NCBI RefSeq assembly: GCF_001894945.1
Contig: NZ_BCXE01000033.1
Span: 124,001 to 188,000 of the forward strand
Origin: Rhodococcus ruber NBRC 15591
GTDB lineage: Bacteria > Actinomycetota > Actinomycetes > Mycobacteriales > Mycobacteriaceae
DNA length: 64,000 bases
Direction: 5' to 3'
In this document: positions 1 to 9,192 of the stretch, piece by piece
Layout of the letters: every line of letters starts with the position of its first letter
How positions within the stretch are numbered: the stretch's first letter is position 1
Position numbers and translations under genes: made by a program
The notes under the pieces: generated by a model
Seen by the model: only the letters and a program-made list of their open reading frames with translations
Databases searched by the model: none
Told to the model about the DNA's origin: nothing

Positions 1-174
1 CCGGTGCTCGCGCCGCCGATCCCGCGCACCGTCCGCTTCGCGGAGGCGTCGGCGTCCGGAGCCTCGGTGCTGGCCGGCCGGAAGAACAAGGGCGCCGAGG
101 CCTACCGCGTGCTGGCCGAGAACCTGCTCGCCCATTGGCGCGACGGCAAGGAGCTGGTCACCTTCACGTCGTGA
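1..174 (+). CDS. ParA/MinD-family ATPase, C-terminal end (partial)
   Basis: Only the last 57 codons lie in the window, and the reading frame is open from base 1 to a TGA at 172-174. The peptide contains IPRTVRFAEASASG and then NKGAEAYRVLAENLL, the usual tail of ParA/Soj proteins (proline-arginine pair, conserved E-A, then an amphipathic C-terminal helix). ParA proteins are Walker-type ATPases that position DNA or protein cargo. A Soj/ParA-related gene stands beside rhlE in mycobacteria, which supports the call. The Walker motifs lie outside the window, so the chromosome-partition role itself cannot be checked. It converges on the beta-propeller gene with an 18-base gap. Confidence 0.7.
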   Translation, partial: PVLAPPIPRTVRFAEASASGASVLAGRKNKGAEAYRVLAENLLAHWRDGKELVTFTS

Positions 175-192
175 CCGGTGGCCCGGCCGGGC

Positions 193-1410
193 TCACCGCA
201 GCACCACGACCTGCGGCCCCCGCTGCTCGAGCACCGCACTCCCGGCGACCGCGACGTTCACGACACCGGTCCCGTCGCGCGCGACCGGAATGCGCTGCCG
301 TTCCGTCCCGGTGGCCGGATCGACCACGGCGAGGGCGTCGCGCACCGGAAGCAGCAGCGCTCCGGCCATGGCACTGCCGGTGCCCGTCGTTCCCGGCACC
401 GTCCACTGCGGCACCAGGTCGTCGCCGCCGAGGGCGACGGTCTGCGTGCCCGACCACCACGTGAGGATCGAACCCTGGGCCGTCGCGGGGAACACCGCCT
501 CCGGTGTCGCCGCGGCCGACAGCGGGTGCCGCGCGGTGACCGTGCCCGCGGCGTCGTACACGGCGAGCACGGGCCCGGAGGACGCGGTGGGCGGCAGATA
601 CAGCACCGTGCGCTCGCCGGTCACCGCGACGACCCGCGTACCGCCGTCGTCCGGTCCCAGTTCCGGTAGCACCGACGAGGCGATCTCCGCCGGCTGCGAA
701 TCGGCCTCGGGGGTCGTCTCGAGCAGCGTCAGGCGGTCGGCTTCCTCACCGGGGCAGCGTTCGACCACCGCAAGCCGGCTGTTGCTCGCCGCGGCCGAGT
801 TCAGCGTGCATCCGCTGCGGGGCTGGGCCCCCGGCACGACGGGCGCGTCCACGCGTCCGTACTCGAGTGTCCGCACGAGATCGGACCGCCACAGTTCGAG
901 ACGAGTGTCGCCCCGGGAGATCACGTGGGTGTCGGCAGCGGTGAGGGTCACCGCGTCGTCGGCGTCGCTCGAACGTTGCGCGCCGCGCATTCCCGAGTCG
1001 GGAACGAGCTGGGTGACCTGGCTGCATCCCCGCCGGTCGCGGTAGACCGCGACGGCGGTGCGCCAGTCCTCGACCACGCCGCACAGCGGTATGTCGCGGT
1101 CGTAGCGCCACAGTTCGGCGCCCGAGTCGAGGGCGCGGCCGGTGACGGTGCCGCCGTCCCCGGTGACCACGACGGCGCCGACCGCGATCGGACGGGACGT
1201 CGCGCCGCTGGGGGCGCGCCACGCCTCCGTCAGGGTCGACGGCACGACGGTCGCGGACGGTGGCGGCTCCGGTGCCGCGTCGGTCGTGACGGACACGGTG
1301 CCACGCGCATCCGAGCGCAACCAGACGACGCTCGCCGCCGCGACGACCGCGACGGCGAGCACGAGTGCTGCGATCAGATCCGCCCGGGTTCTGCGCTCCG
1401 GTGCGATCAT
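193..1410 (-). CDS. Membrane-anchored PQQ-like beta-propeller protein
   Basis: 405 residues. A short basic N-terminus is followed by one membrane segment (about residues 12-31), then an extracytoplasmic domain rich in short beta repeats of the type 'GxVTGRALDSGAELWRY' and 'ALAVVDPATGTERQRI', typical of PQQ/WD-like propeller blades. It starts 9 bases after the rhlE stop on the same strand, so the two are almost certainly co-transcribed. The corresponding mycobacterial gene (Rv3212, from memory) is a conserved protein of unknown function and similar length. No enzymatic residues are recognisable; a scaffold or sensing role outside the membrane is the most that can be inferred. Confidence 0.75.
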   Translation of the reverse strand: MIAPERRTRADLIAALVLAVAVVAAASVVWLRSDARGTVSVTTDAAPEPPPSATVVPSTLTEAWRAPSGATSRPIAVGAVVVTGDGGTVTGRALDSGAELWRYDRDIPLCGVVEDWRTAVAVYRDRRGCSQVTQLVPDSGMRGAQRSSDADDAVTLTAADTHVISRGDTRLELWRSDLVRTLEYGRVDAPVVPGAQPRSGCTLNSAAASNSRLAVVERCPGEEADRLTLLETTPEADSQPAEIASSVLPELGPDDGGTRVVAVTGERTVLYLPPTASSGPVLAVYDAAGTVTARHPLSAAATPEAVFPATAQGSILTWWSGTQTVALGGDDLVPQWTVPGTTGTGSAMAGALLLPVRDALAVVDPATGTERQRIPVARDGTGVVNVAVAGSAVLEQRGPQVVVLR

Positions 1411-1419
1411 CGCGAGCGG

Positions 1420-3036
1420 CTACTGGGCAGCCGAAGCCGTGACCGTTTCGCTGTTCGCGACGGTGTCGCCGGTCGCGGCGGAACCGCCGCGGCGCCGCCG
1501 ACGGCGCCGCCGTGCGGGCGCTGTTCCGCTCCCGGACTCCTCGCTCTGCCCCGAGGCGGAACTCGCGCCCGCCGTCTCGGGACCGGTGCCGGAGTGCTCG
1601 GCGCCGCCGGTCTCCGGCCGGCCGCCGCGCGTGCGCCGGCGGACCCGGGTGCGCTTGGGTCGTGCCGCATCCTCGGAGCCCTCCTCGCGGGCGGGCCGCT
1701 CGGTCGGCGTCTTGCGGACGGTTCCGGTCGTGCCGTCGGGGATGCCCAGCTCCTCGAACAGGTGCGGCGAGCTCGAGTAGGTCTCGACCGGATCGGGCAT
1801 GCCCAGATCGAGGGCCTTGTCGATGAGCTGCCAGCGCGGAATGTCGTCCCAGTCGACGAGGGTGACGGCGATACCGGTGCGCCCCGCCCGGCCGGTGCGG
1901 CCGATGCGGTGGACGTAGGTCTTCTCGTCCTCGGGGCACTGGTAGTTCACGACATGGGTGACGTCGTCGATGTCGATGCCGCGCGCGGCCACGTCCGTGG
2001 CGACCAGCACGTCGATCTTGCCCTTGCGGAACTTGTCCAGCGCCTTCTCACGAGCGATCTGCCCCAGGTCACCGTGCACGGCCCCGACGGCGAAGCCGCG
2101 CTCGGCGAGCTCGTCGGCGACCTTCTGCGCGGTGCGCTTGGTACGGGTGAAGATCATGGTGGCGCCACGACCCTCGGCCTGCAGCACGCGCGCCACCAGT
2201 TCCGCCTTGTCGAGCGCGTGCGCGCGGTAGACGAGCTGGTTGGTGCGCTCGTGCACCGCGGAGGACTCCGGTTCCTCGGCGCGGATGTGTGTCGGGCGGG
2301 TGAGGAACGTGCGGGCGAGCGTGATGATCGGCCCGGGCATCGTGGCCGAGAACAGCATCGTCTGGCGACGGTCGGGCACCATGCCGAGGATGCGCTCGAT
2401 GTCGGGGAGGAAGCCGAGGTCGAGCATCTCGTCCGCTTCGTCCATCACCAGCACGCCGATCTTGCCGAGGATCAGGTGACCCTGGTTGGCGAGGTCGAGC
2501 AGCCGGCCCGGGGTGCCGACGACGACGTCGACGCCCTTCTTCAGCACGTCGACCTGCGTTTCGTACGGACGTCCGCCGTAGACGGACAGGATCTTCAGGG
2601 CACCGGTGGAGCCGGGGAGGTACTTGGCGGCGTTCTCGAGGTCCTGGGTGACCTGCAGGCACAGCTCGCGCGTCGGCACGATCACCAGCGCGCGGGGCGT
2701 GCCGTCGAGGGCGGTGGTGCCGGACTCGGCGGTGGTGAGGCGGTGCAGCAGCGGGACACCGAACCCGAAGGTCTTGCCCATGCCGGTGCGTGCCTGTCCG
2801 ATCAGGTCGTCGCCGGCGAGGGCGAGGGGGAGCGTCAGCTCCTGGATGGCGAAGGTGCGCTCGATGCCGATCTCGGCGAGAGCGCGGACGATCTCGTCCC
2901 GCACGCCCAGTTCGGCGAACGTGGGCGGGGTGTGGGTGGCGTCGAGTTGGGCCGACACCGTGGTTTCGGTGGCGTCGTCTTCGTGGTCGACAGTGATCTT
3001 GCTCAGGGGTCTGGCCTTCCTGGTCTCGGCACGCAC
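1420..3036 (-). CDS. rhlE: DEAD-box RNA helicase RhlE
   Basis: 538 residues with all DEAD-box motifs: Q motif (about residues 57-66), motif I ARTGMGKT (82-89), PTREL, DEAD, SAT, and HRIGRTGRAGRTG in the second RecA domain. The C-terminus is a low-complexity arginine/glycine tail ([13 protein letters not shown]-like) that probably binds RNA. It unwinds structured RNA in ATP-dependent fashion, probably in ribosome assembly or RNA decay. The listed start is a GTG at 3036 without a Shine-Dalgarno. A CTG at 3004-3006 has AGGAAGG exactly 8 bases upstream and would begin at LSKITV, so it may be the true start; the helicase core is unaffected. First gene of an operon with the beta-propeller gene, divergent from the MiaE-like gene. 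Confidence 0.93.
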   Translation of the reverse strand: MRAETRKARPLSKITVDHEDDATETTVSAQLDATHTPPTFAELGVRDEIVRALAEIGIERTFAIQELTLPLALAGDDLIGQARTGMGKTFGFGVPLLHRLTTAESGTTALDGTPRALVIVPTRELCLQVTQDLENAAKYLPGSTGALKILSVYGGRPYETQVDVLKKGVDVVVGTPGRLLDLANQGHLILGKIGVLVMDEADEMLDLGFLPDIERILGMVPDRRQTMLFSATMPGPIITLARTFLTRPTHIRAEEPESSAVHERTNQLVYRAHALDKAELVARVLQAEGRGATMIFTRTKRTAQKVADELAERGFAVGAVHGDLGQIAREKALDKFRKGKIDVLVATDVAARGIDIDDVTHVVNYQCPEDEKTYVHRIGRTGRAGRTGIAVTLVDWDDIPRWQLIDKALDLGMPDPVETYSSSPHLFEELGIPDGTTGTVRKTPTERPAREEGSEDAARPKRTRVRRRTRGGRPETGGAEHSGTGPETAGASSASGQSEESGSGTAPARRRRRRRRGGSAATGDTVANSETVTASAAQ

Positions 3037-3248
3037 GCACGAGTGGAGAGGCGACCGGGCCTGCGCCTCAGCGGCCGGTAGGGCTCTGCGAGGCGCGGCA
3101 GCGATCTGCGATCGGGTGCGCGCACATCATCGGTGAAGTCCGCGGGGCCGGTGGTCGGCGCCTTGAGGCGCGGCCTTCCGGAACCATTGTACCGGGTGCG
3201 AGTGCCGTGAGCCGCGCGGTCGCCGGCCGGGTACTACGCTGTGTCGTC

Positions 3249-3947
3249 ATGGGAGCCGAAACGTCACCGTCACCGTCCCGTCCATCCGCCGCCCCGGTGC
3301 GCGTGCCGGCCGACCATCCCGGCGTCGCCGAGCTGTTCGCGGTGCTCGCCTACGGTGAGATCTCGGCCTTCTATCGCCTTGCCGACGATGCGCGGATGTC
3401 GCCGAGCCTGCAGGGGCGGGTGGCGTTCGCAAGCATGGCGGCGGCGGAGATGAGCCACTTCGAGACGCTGCACGCCGCCCTGACCGCGCGCGGTGTCGAA
3501 ATCTACGCGGCGATGGAGCCCTACCGGCGTGCCCTCGACGCCTACCACGCGTCCACGAACCCGTCGAACTGGCACGAGTCGCTGGTCAAGGCATATGTCG
3601 GCGACGGCATCGCCGCCGACTTCTACCGCGAGATCGCCGGTACCCTCGCCCCCGAGGTGGCCGAGGTCGTACGAGAGGTGCTCGCCGAGACCGGGCACTC
3701 GGAATTCGTGGTGCACGAGGTCCGCGAGGCGGTGCGGCACAGCGCCGCCGACAAGGACCGGCTGATGCTGTGGGGGCGGCGGCTGCTGGGCGAGGCCATC
3801 ACCCAGGCCCAGTACGTGATGGCCCAGCGGGAGGATCTCACCGATCTGGTGATCGCCGCTACCGGTGATCTCGCCGACATCGCGGCGTTGTTCGACCGGA
3901 TGCAGCTCGAGCACGCCGACCGGATGGCAGTGCTGGGACTGCACTAA
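3249..3947 (+). CDS. Ferritin-like MiaE_2 family protein
   Basis: 232 residues, all-helical with repeated E...ExxH patterns: GEISAFYRLADDA, then MAAAEMSHFETLHAAL, and later ETGHSEFVVHE. This is the di-iron ferritin-like arrangement of the actinobacterial family resembling tRNA-(ms2io6A) hydroxylase MiaE. Matches the mycobacterial neighbour of rhlE (Rv3210c in memory). Family members are annotated as tRNA hydroxylase-like, but that reaction is not proven for the actinobacterial branch, so only the fold and likely metal site are firm. The start chosen is the ATG at 3249, because the longer GTG-started frame adds 14 residues without conserved character. Divergent from rhlE, so the 200-base gap carries both promoters. 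Confidence 0.8.
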   Translation: MGAETSPSPSRPSAAPVRVPADHPGVAELFAVLAYGEISAFYRLADDARMSPSLQGRVAFASMAAAEMSHFETLHAALTARGVEIYAAMEPYRRALDAYHASTNPSNWHESLVKAYVGDGIAADFYREIAGTLAPEVAEVVREVLAETGHSEFVVHEVREAVRHSAADKDRLMLWGRRLLGEAITQAQYVMAQREDLTDLVIAATGDLADIAALFDRMQLEHADRMAVLGLH

Positions 3948-3993
3948 TCTGGGCGGGGACAGCTGTAGAGCCCTGAGAGTTCGGAGGTCGACC

Positions 3994-4224
3994 GTGGAGG
4001 TCAAGATCGGTGTTGCGGACAGTCCCCGCGAGCTCACCGTGGTCAGCGAGCAGACGCCCGACGAGGTCGAGTCGCTCGTGACGCAAGCCCTGGCCGGCGA
4101 CAAGGACGGCGTCCTGACGCTCGTCGACGAGAAGGGCCGCAAGCTCATCGTGCAGGCATCGCGGGTCACCTACGTCGAGATCGGCCCCGCCGACATCCGC
4201 AAGGTCGGGTTCGCGGCGAGCTAG
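3994..4224 (+). CDS. DUF3107 family small protein
   Basis: 76 residues beginning VEVKIGVADSPREL and ending in a conserved EIGPADIRKVGF motif. This is the small acidic actinobacterial protein family called ATP-binding or DUF3107 (Rv3208A/TB9.4 in memory). The GTG start at 3994 is supported by GGAGG with a 6-base spacer. It follows the MiaE-like gene by 46 bases on the same strand and is followed by a strong hairpin terminator. Function is unknown; the sequence shows a compact alpha/beta protein with no catalytic motif. Confidence 0.85.
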   Translation: MEVKIGVADSPRELTVVSEQTPDEVESLVTQALAGDKDGVLTLVDEKGRKLIVQASRVTYVEIGPADIRKVGFAAS

Positions 4225-4237
4225 AACGACGGCATCA

Positions 4238-4277
4238 CGACGGAAGGGCCGGGGCGACTGCCCCGGCCCTTCCGTCG
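4238..4277. terminator. Bidirectional intrinsic terminator
   Basis: Perfect 18-bp inverted repeat (arms 4238-4255 and 4260-4277) with the 4-base loop GACT. It lies between the convergent DUF3107 and tetR genes, with T residues on the forward side, and can serve both strands. Confidence 0.9.
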
Positions 4278-4308
4278 TTGCGGGCGCGACCTCGGTCGGC
4301 GCCGTCGC

Positions 4309-5029
<721 letters not shown>

Positions 5030-5212
5030 TACGACGTGCAATCGTCTCTGCACGTTACAGGCCGGGGGGCCTCGAGGTGCCGCGCACCCCTACCCACGAG
5101 TATCCCAGCCCAGGGCCTACTGTGCGCGGCGCCACAGCGGCGCGGGGGCGGTCGCGTGCCGCGCTTCGCGACCCGGCACGCCCCGCGACGACCGTGTGAG
5201 ATTCTGGCAGCC

Positions 5213-6259
5213 GTGACCGAGCGAGCAGGAGCCGACGTGGCGGACACACCGCGCCGCCCGGTGCGCAGTCCGCACCGGACACCCGAGGATCGGCCGTCCG
5301 AGTGGCGCCGCACCCGCGCCCCTTCCCACCAGCCCCTGCGAGCCCAGTGGGATCCCGTTTCGGGGGAGAGCACCCGCCCGCGTCCGCCGCGCCCGGATCG
5401 CGGGGTGCGCCGGCAGAGCCGGCTCGGGCGCTTCGTCGCGACCTACGGATGGCGGGCCTACGCCGTTCCCGTCCTCGCGATCCTCACGGTGATCGTCGTG
5501 GTGGACGCCCTGCGCGCCGGTGGCGATCGACCCGACCCCGCGGCAGCCGGGGACGCGGTAGCCGAATCCGGCGGCGTGGTGGGTGTGCCCGCGCCGGTCG
5601 CCGACGGCACGTTCCCCGACGATCTGCCGTCCGGTGCGCTCCCGGAAGGTGGGCCGTTCACGGCGGCCGGAACCGGCACCTGGCGGGTCGTGCCGGGGAC
5701 CGGCGATCAGGTCGGCACCGGCCGCGTCTACACCTACACAGTGGAGATCGAGGACGGCGTCGACACCACCGGCTACGGCGGCGACGCCGCATTCGCGCGG
5801 ATGGTCGACGAGACCCTGGCCAACCCGAAGAGCTGGATCCAGGACCCGGCGTTCGCATTCCGGCGCGTCGATCAGGGTGAGCCCGACTTCCGGGTGTCGC
5901 TGACCTCCCAGATGACGATCCGGCAGGGCTGCGGGTACGACATCGAACTCGAGGTCTCGTGCTTCAACCCCGGCGTGGGCCGGGTCCTGCTCAACGAGCC
6001 CCGCTGGGTGCGGGGCGCCGTCGCGTTCCAGGGGGACATCGGCTCCTACCGCCAGTACCTGATCAACCACGAGATCGGGCACGCCATCGGCTTCGCCGCC
6101 CACGAAGGGTGCGGGAGCGACGGAGGCTTGGCGCCGATCATGATGCAGCAGTCGTTCGGCACGGCCAACGACGACATCGCCGGGCTCGACCCCGAGGGCG
6201 TCGTCCCCCGCGACGGGCTGACGTGCAGGTTCAATCCGTGGCCGTATCCGCGAGCATGA
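5213..6259 (+). CDS. DUF3152 membrane-anchored zinc metalloprotease-like protein
   Basis: 348 residues from the GTG at 5213. Residues 1-80 are a basic, proline-rich cytoplasmic part; about 82-100 form one membrane helix (AVPVLAILTVIVVVDAL); the rest is outside the membrane. The key motif is HEIGHAIGFAAH at 286-297, i.e. HExxHxxGFxxH, the metzincin zinc site with a third histidine ligand. The preceding region (GTGRVYTYTVEIEDG) is the typical DUF3152 beta-rich part. Family members are predicted cell-surface peptidases of unknown substrate (Rv3207c-like). The start is not marked by a good Shine-Dalgarno, so a shift by some codons is possible. Divergent from tetR and followed by moeZ 49 bases later. 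Confidence 0.82.
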   Translation: MTERAGADVADTPRRPVRSPHRTPEDRPSEWRRTRAPSHQPLRAQWDPVSGESTRPRPPRPDRGVRRQSRLGRFVATYGWRAYAVPVLAILTVIVVVDALRAGGDRPDPAAAGDAVAESGGVVGVPAPVADGTFPDDLPSGALPEGGPFTAAGTGTWRVVPGTGDQVGTGRVYTYTVEIEDGVDTTGYGGDAAFARMVDETLANPKSWIQDPAFAFRRVDQGEPDFRVSLTSQMTIRQGCGYDIELEVSCFNPGVGRVLLNEPRWVRGAVAFQGDIGSYRQYLINHEIGHAIGFAAHEGCGSDGGLAPIMMQQSFGTANDDIAGLDPEGVVPRDGLTCRFNPWPYPRA

Positions 6260-6308
6260 GGATGGGACAATCGGGGAACCGCCCGATCGAACCGGCCGAG
6301 GAGCTGTC

Positions 6309-7511
6309 GTGACGTCACTGCCATCCCTGGTGGAATCCGGTGCACTGCCACCTCTGGTGGAACCCGCCGCGGACCTGACCCGCGAGGAGGTGGCCCGTTA
6401 CAGCCGGCACCTGATCATCCCCGGGGTGGGGGTGACGGGGCAGCGACGGCTGAAGAACGCGCGGGTGCTGTGCATCGGTGCCGGCGGCCTCGGTTCCCCG
6501 GTGCTGCTCTACCTCGCCGCGGCCGGGGTCGGCACCCTCGGCATCGTCGAGTTCGACGACGTCGAATCGTCCAACCTGCAGCGGCAGGTGATCCACGGGG
6601 TCGCCGACGTGGGCCGGCCCAAGGGGGAGAGCGCCCGCGACACGATCCGGGGGATCAACGAGAACGTGGCGGTGCGCCTGCACCCGGTCCGGCTCGACCG
6701 CAGCAACGCCGTCGAGCTGTTCGAGCAGTACGACGTGATTCTCGACGGCACCGACAACTTCGCGACCCGCTACCTCGTCAACGATGCGGCGATCCTCGCC
6801 GGCAAGCCGTACGTATGGGGGTCGATCTTCCGGTTCGAGGGACAGGTGTCGGTGTTCTGGGAGGCCGCGCCGGGCGGGCGGGGACTGAACTACCGGGACC
6901 TGTACCCGGAGGCGCCTCCGCCGGGCATGGTCCCGTCCTGTGCGGAGGGCGGTGTCCTCGGGGTGCTCTGTGCGTCCGTCGGGTCGATCATGGCCACCGA
7001 GGCGATCAAGCTGATCACCGGCATCGGCGAGTCGCTGCTCGGACGGCTGATGATCTACGACGCTCTCGCGATGAGTTACCGGACGGTGACGTTGCGCCGT
7101 GATCCGGGCCGGGTGCCGGTGACGGAGTTGGTCGACTACGAGTCCTTCTGCGGTGTCGTGCCGGACGACGCCGCCGAGGCCGTGGCCGAGTCGACGATCA
7201 CCCCGACCGAACTGCACCGGCTGCTCGAGTCGGACCGGGAGATCGAACTGATCGACGTGCGCGAGCCGGTCGAGTGGGACATCGTCCACATCGACGGGGC
7301 GCGGCTGATCCCGAAGGACCGCATCCTCTCCGGAGAGGCGCTGGCGGAGCTGTCGCAGCACAAGCCGATCGTGCTGCACTGCAAGACCGGGATCCGCTCG
7401 GCCGAAGCGCTCGCCGTGCTGAAGAAGGCCGGTTTCTCGGACGCCACGCACCTGCAGGGCGGCGTGCTCGCGTGGGCTCAGCAGGTGGACCCGTCACTGC
7501 CCGTGTACTGA
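6309..7511 (+). CDS. moeZ: Adenylyltransferase/sulfurtransferase MoeZ
   Basis: 400 residues in two parts. The ThiF/MoeB-type adenylylation domain carries RYSRHLIIPGVG at the start, the nucleotide loop GAGGLGS (57-63) and the SCAEGG motif with Cys211. The C-terminal rhodanese domain (about 290-400) carries the active-site loop CKTGIRS with Cys358. The protein activates the C-terminal glycine of ubiquitin-like sulfur carriers and loads sulfur on them for molybdopterin, cysteine or thiouridine-type products. GTG start with GAGGAG upstream. The gene lies in the conserved block, not in the nitrate island, but it would supply sulfur to molybdopterin made for the enzymes implied by that island. Confidence 0.93.
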   Translation: MTSLPSLVESGALPPLVEPAADLTREEVARYSRHLIIPGVGVTGQRRLKNARVLCIGAGGLGSPVLLYLAAAGVGTLGIVEFDDVESSNLQRQVIHGVADVGRPKGESARDTIRGINENVAVRLHPVRLDRSNAVELFEQYDVILDGTDNFATRYLVNDAAILAGKPYVWGSIFRFEGQVSVFWEAAPGGRGLNYRDLYPEAPPPGMVPSCAEGGVLGVLCASVGSIMATEAIKLITGIGESLLGRLMIYDALAMSYRTVTLRRDPGRVPVTELVDYESFCGVVPDDAAEAVAESTITPTELHRLLESDREIELIDVREPVEWDIVHIDGARLIPKDRILSGEALAELSQHKPIVLHCKTGIRSAEALAVLKKAGFSDATHLQGGVLAWAQQVDPSLPVY

Positions 7512-7604
7512 GGGAACACGGTGAGATAACGATGCGGGAATGCTGTCCCCGGGTAACGGAGTGCCTTCCCTGAAGGCGGCGGCGCCGACTGTACGGTGTG
7601 CCCC

Positions 7605-8459
7605 GTGAGTCCCCTCGAACCCCCGCAGCACGTGCGCTCGACCTTCGGCCTACGCGACGTCGAACCGGTCCCGCTCGGGGCGGACTGGGACGGTGGCTGG
7701 CGCTGCGGCGACGTCGTGCTCTCGCCGGTCGCCGACCACGCCCGGGCAGCGTGGTCGGCGAAGGTGCGCGAGAACCTCGACGTCGACGGGGTCCGACTGG
7801 CGCGGCCGGTTCGCTCCACCGACGGCCGCTACGTCGTCTCCGGCTGGCGCGCCGACACGTACATCGTGGGCACCTCCGAACCACGGCACGACGAGGTGGT
7901 GGCGCTGTCGCTCCGGCTGCACGCCGCCACCGCCCAACTCGAGCGACCGCGCTTCCTCATGCAGCCGCCCGTGGCGCCGTGGGAGGACGTCGACGTGTTC
8001 GTCGCCGCCGACCGCGCGGCCTGGGAGGCGGTACCGCTGCGCACCGCCCGCGCCGCCGGCGCCCCCGACACCGTCACGCCCGACGGACGCAAGAGCATCG
8101 ATCTGATCAACCAGCTCGCGACGTTGCGCAAGCCGGTCCACTTGCCCGATCAGCTCGTGCACGGCGACCTGTTCGGCACCGTGCTCTTCGCCGGCAGCGC
8201 CGCACCCGGCCTGACCGACATCACCCCCTACTGGCGACCCGCGTCGTGGGCGGCCGGCGTCGCCGTCGTCGATGCGCTGTCGTGGGGCGGCGCCGACGAC
8301 GAGCTCATCGGCCGCTGGGAGGACCTGCCGGAGTGGCCGCAGATGCTGCTGCGCGCGGTGATGTTCCGGCTCGCCGTGCACGCCCTGCATCCGCGCTCGA
8401 CGGAGGAGGCGTTCCCGGGGCTGGCACACACCTCGGATCTGGTGCGTCTGCTCCTCTAG
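7605..8459 (+). CDS. TIGR02569 family actinobacterial protein (kinase-like fold)
   Basis: 284 residues. A central HGDLFGTVLF segment resembles the catalytic HxDxxxxN loop of aminoglycoside phosphotransferase-type kinases, though with a degenerate end. The N-terminal half (WDGGWRCGDVVLSPV, then RPVRSTDGRYVVSGW) resembles their nucleotide-binding lobe. It corresponds to Rv3205c and the TIGR02569 family in memory, of unknown function. The GTG at 7605 is preferred; another GTG lies three codons earlier at 7596 and neither has a clear Shine-Dalgarno. It ends 12 bases from the convergent gntR gene, marking the left border of the accessory nitrate stretch. Confidence 0.75.
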   Translation: MSPLEPPQHVRSTFGLRDVEPVPLGADWDGGWRCGDVVLSPVADHARAAWSAKVRENLDVDGVRLARPVRSTDGRYVVSGWRADTYIVGTSEPRHDEVVALSLRLHAATAQLERPRFLMQPPVAPWEDVDVFVAADRAAWEAVPLRTARAAGAPDTVTPDGRKSIDLINQLATLRKPVHLPDQLVHGDLFGTVLFAGSAAPGLTDITPYWRPASWAAGVAVVDALSWGGADDELIGRWEDLPEWPQMLLRAVMFRLAVHALHPRSTEEAFPGLAHTSDLVRLLL

Positions 8460-8471
8460 GTCTCGCCTCCT

Positions 8472-9137
8472 CTAGGCGTCACTGCCGCGCAGCTCCCCGA
8501 ACATCGCGAGGGCGGCGGCCGCGGCGCGACCCGGGTCTCCTGCGACGACGGCGAGCACCAGTTCGCGGTGCTCGTCGTGGAAGCCTGCGCCGGTCTCTTC
8601 GACGCGACGGCGGATCGTCTCCTCGATGACGGGTATCAGCGAGTCGTAGAACTCGAGGTACACGGCGTTGTGGCTGGCCGCGACGATCGCGCGGTGCAGG
8701 GCGACGTCGGCGGCGAGGGCGGCGGCCGAACGCGGGTCCGCCCACGCGCGCATCCGCGCGTCGAACAGTTCGGTCAGGTGTTCTGCGTCCGCCCGGGTGC
8801 GGCGCTGCGCGGCGAGCGCCGCGGCGGTGACGTCGAGCGCCTGCCGCAGTTCGAGCACGTCCTGTTCGTGGGCGTCGGCGAAGTAGGTGCCGAGTGCGCT
8901 GCCCACCTCCGAGGTGGCGACCACGTAGGTGCCCGATCCCTGCCGTCGCTCGAGCAGCCCCGAATGCACGAGTGCCTGGACGGCCTCGCGCACGGTGTTG
9001 CGGCCCGTGCCGGTCAGCTCGGCCAGGGTGGGTTCGGTCGGGATGCGGGTGCCCACTGCCCAGGCGCCGGTGCGGATGTGGCCGCGTAACTGCTCGGTGA
9101 CCTGGGCGACGAGACCGGTGCGTCGCACGGTGCGCAT
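8472..9137 (-). CDS. GntR/FadR-type transcriptional regulator
   Basis: 221 residues. Residues about 10-75 are a GntR winged helix (IPTEPTLAELTGTGRNTVREAVQALVHSGLLERRQGSGTYV). The remainder is an all-helical FCD ligand domain with the expected acidic/histidine pattern (DVALHRAIVAASHN, then DEHRELVLAVVAGD) for a metal and a carboxylate effector. ATG at 9137 with an excellent AGGAAGGAG. It is divergent from the CynX/NimT-type transporter with only 55 bases between the starts, so it very likely regulates that transporter and itself. The ligand cannot be told from sequence. Confidence 0.88.
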   Translation of the reverse strand: MRTVRRTGLVAQVTEQLRGHIRTGAWAVGTRIPTEPTLAELTGTGRNTVREAVQALVHSGLLERRQGSGTYVVATSEVGSALGTYFADAHEQDVLELRQALDVTAAALAAQRRTRADAEHLTELFDARMRAWADPRSAAALAADVALHRAIVAASHNAVYLEFYDSLIPVIEETIRRRVEETGAGFHDEHRELVLAVVAGDPGRAAAAALAMFGELRGSDA

Positions 9138-9171
9138 GGGGCTCCTTCCTGCATCCGGAAAACGCCTTCGA

Positions 9172-9183
9172 CGATATACATCG
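9172..9183. promoter_or_regulatory. Candidate GntR operator
   Basis: CGAT-ATAC-ATCG, a perfect 4-bp-arm palindrome in the 55-base gap between the divergent gntR and transporter genes, 10 bases before the transporter ATG. Short, and proposed only from position. Confidence 0.3.
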
Positions 9184-9192
9184 GGTCATCCT

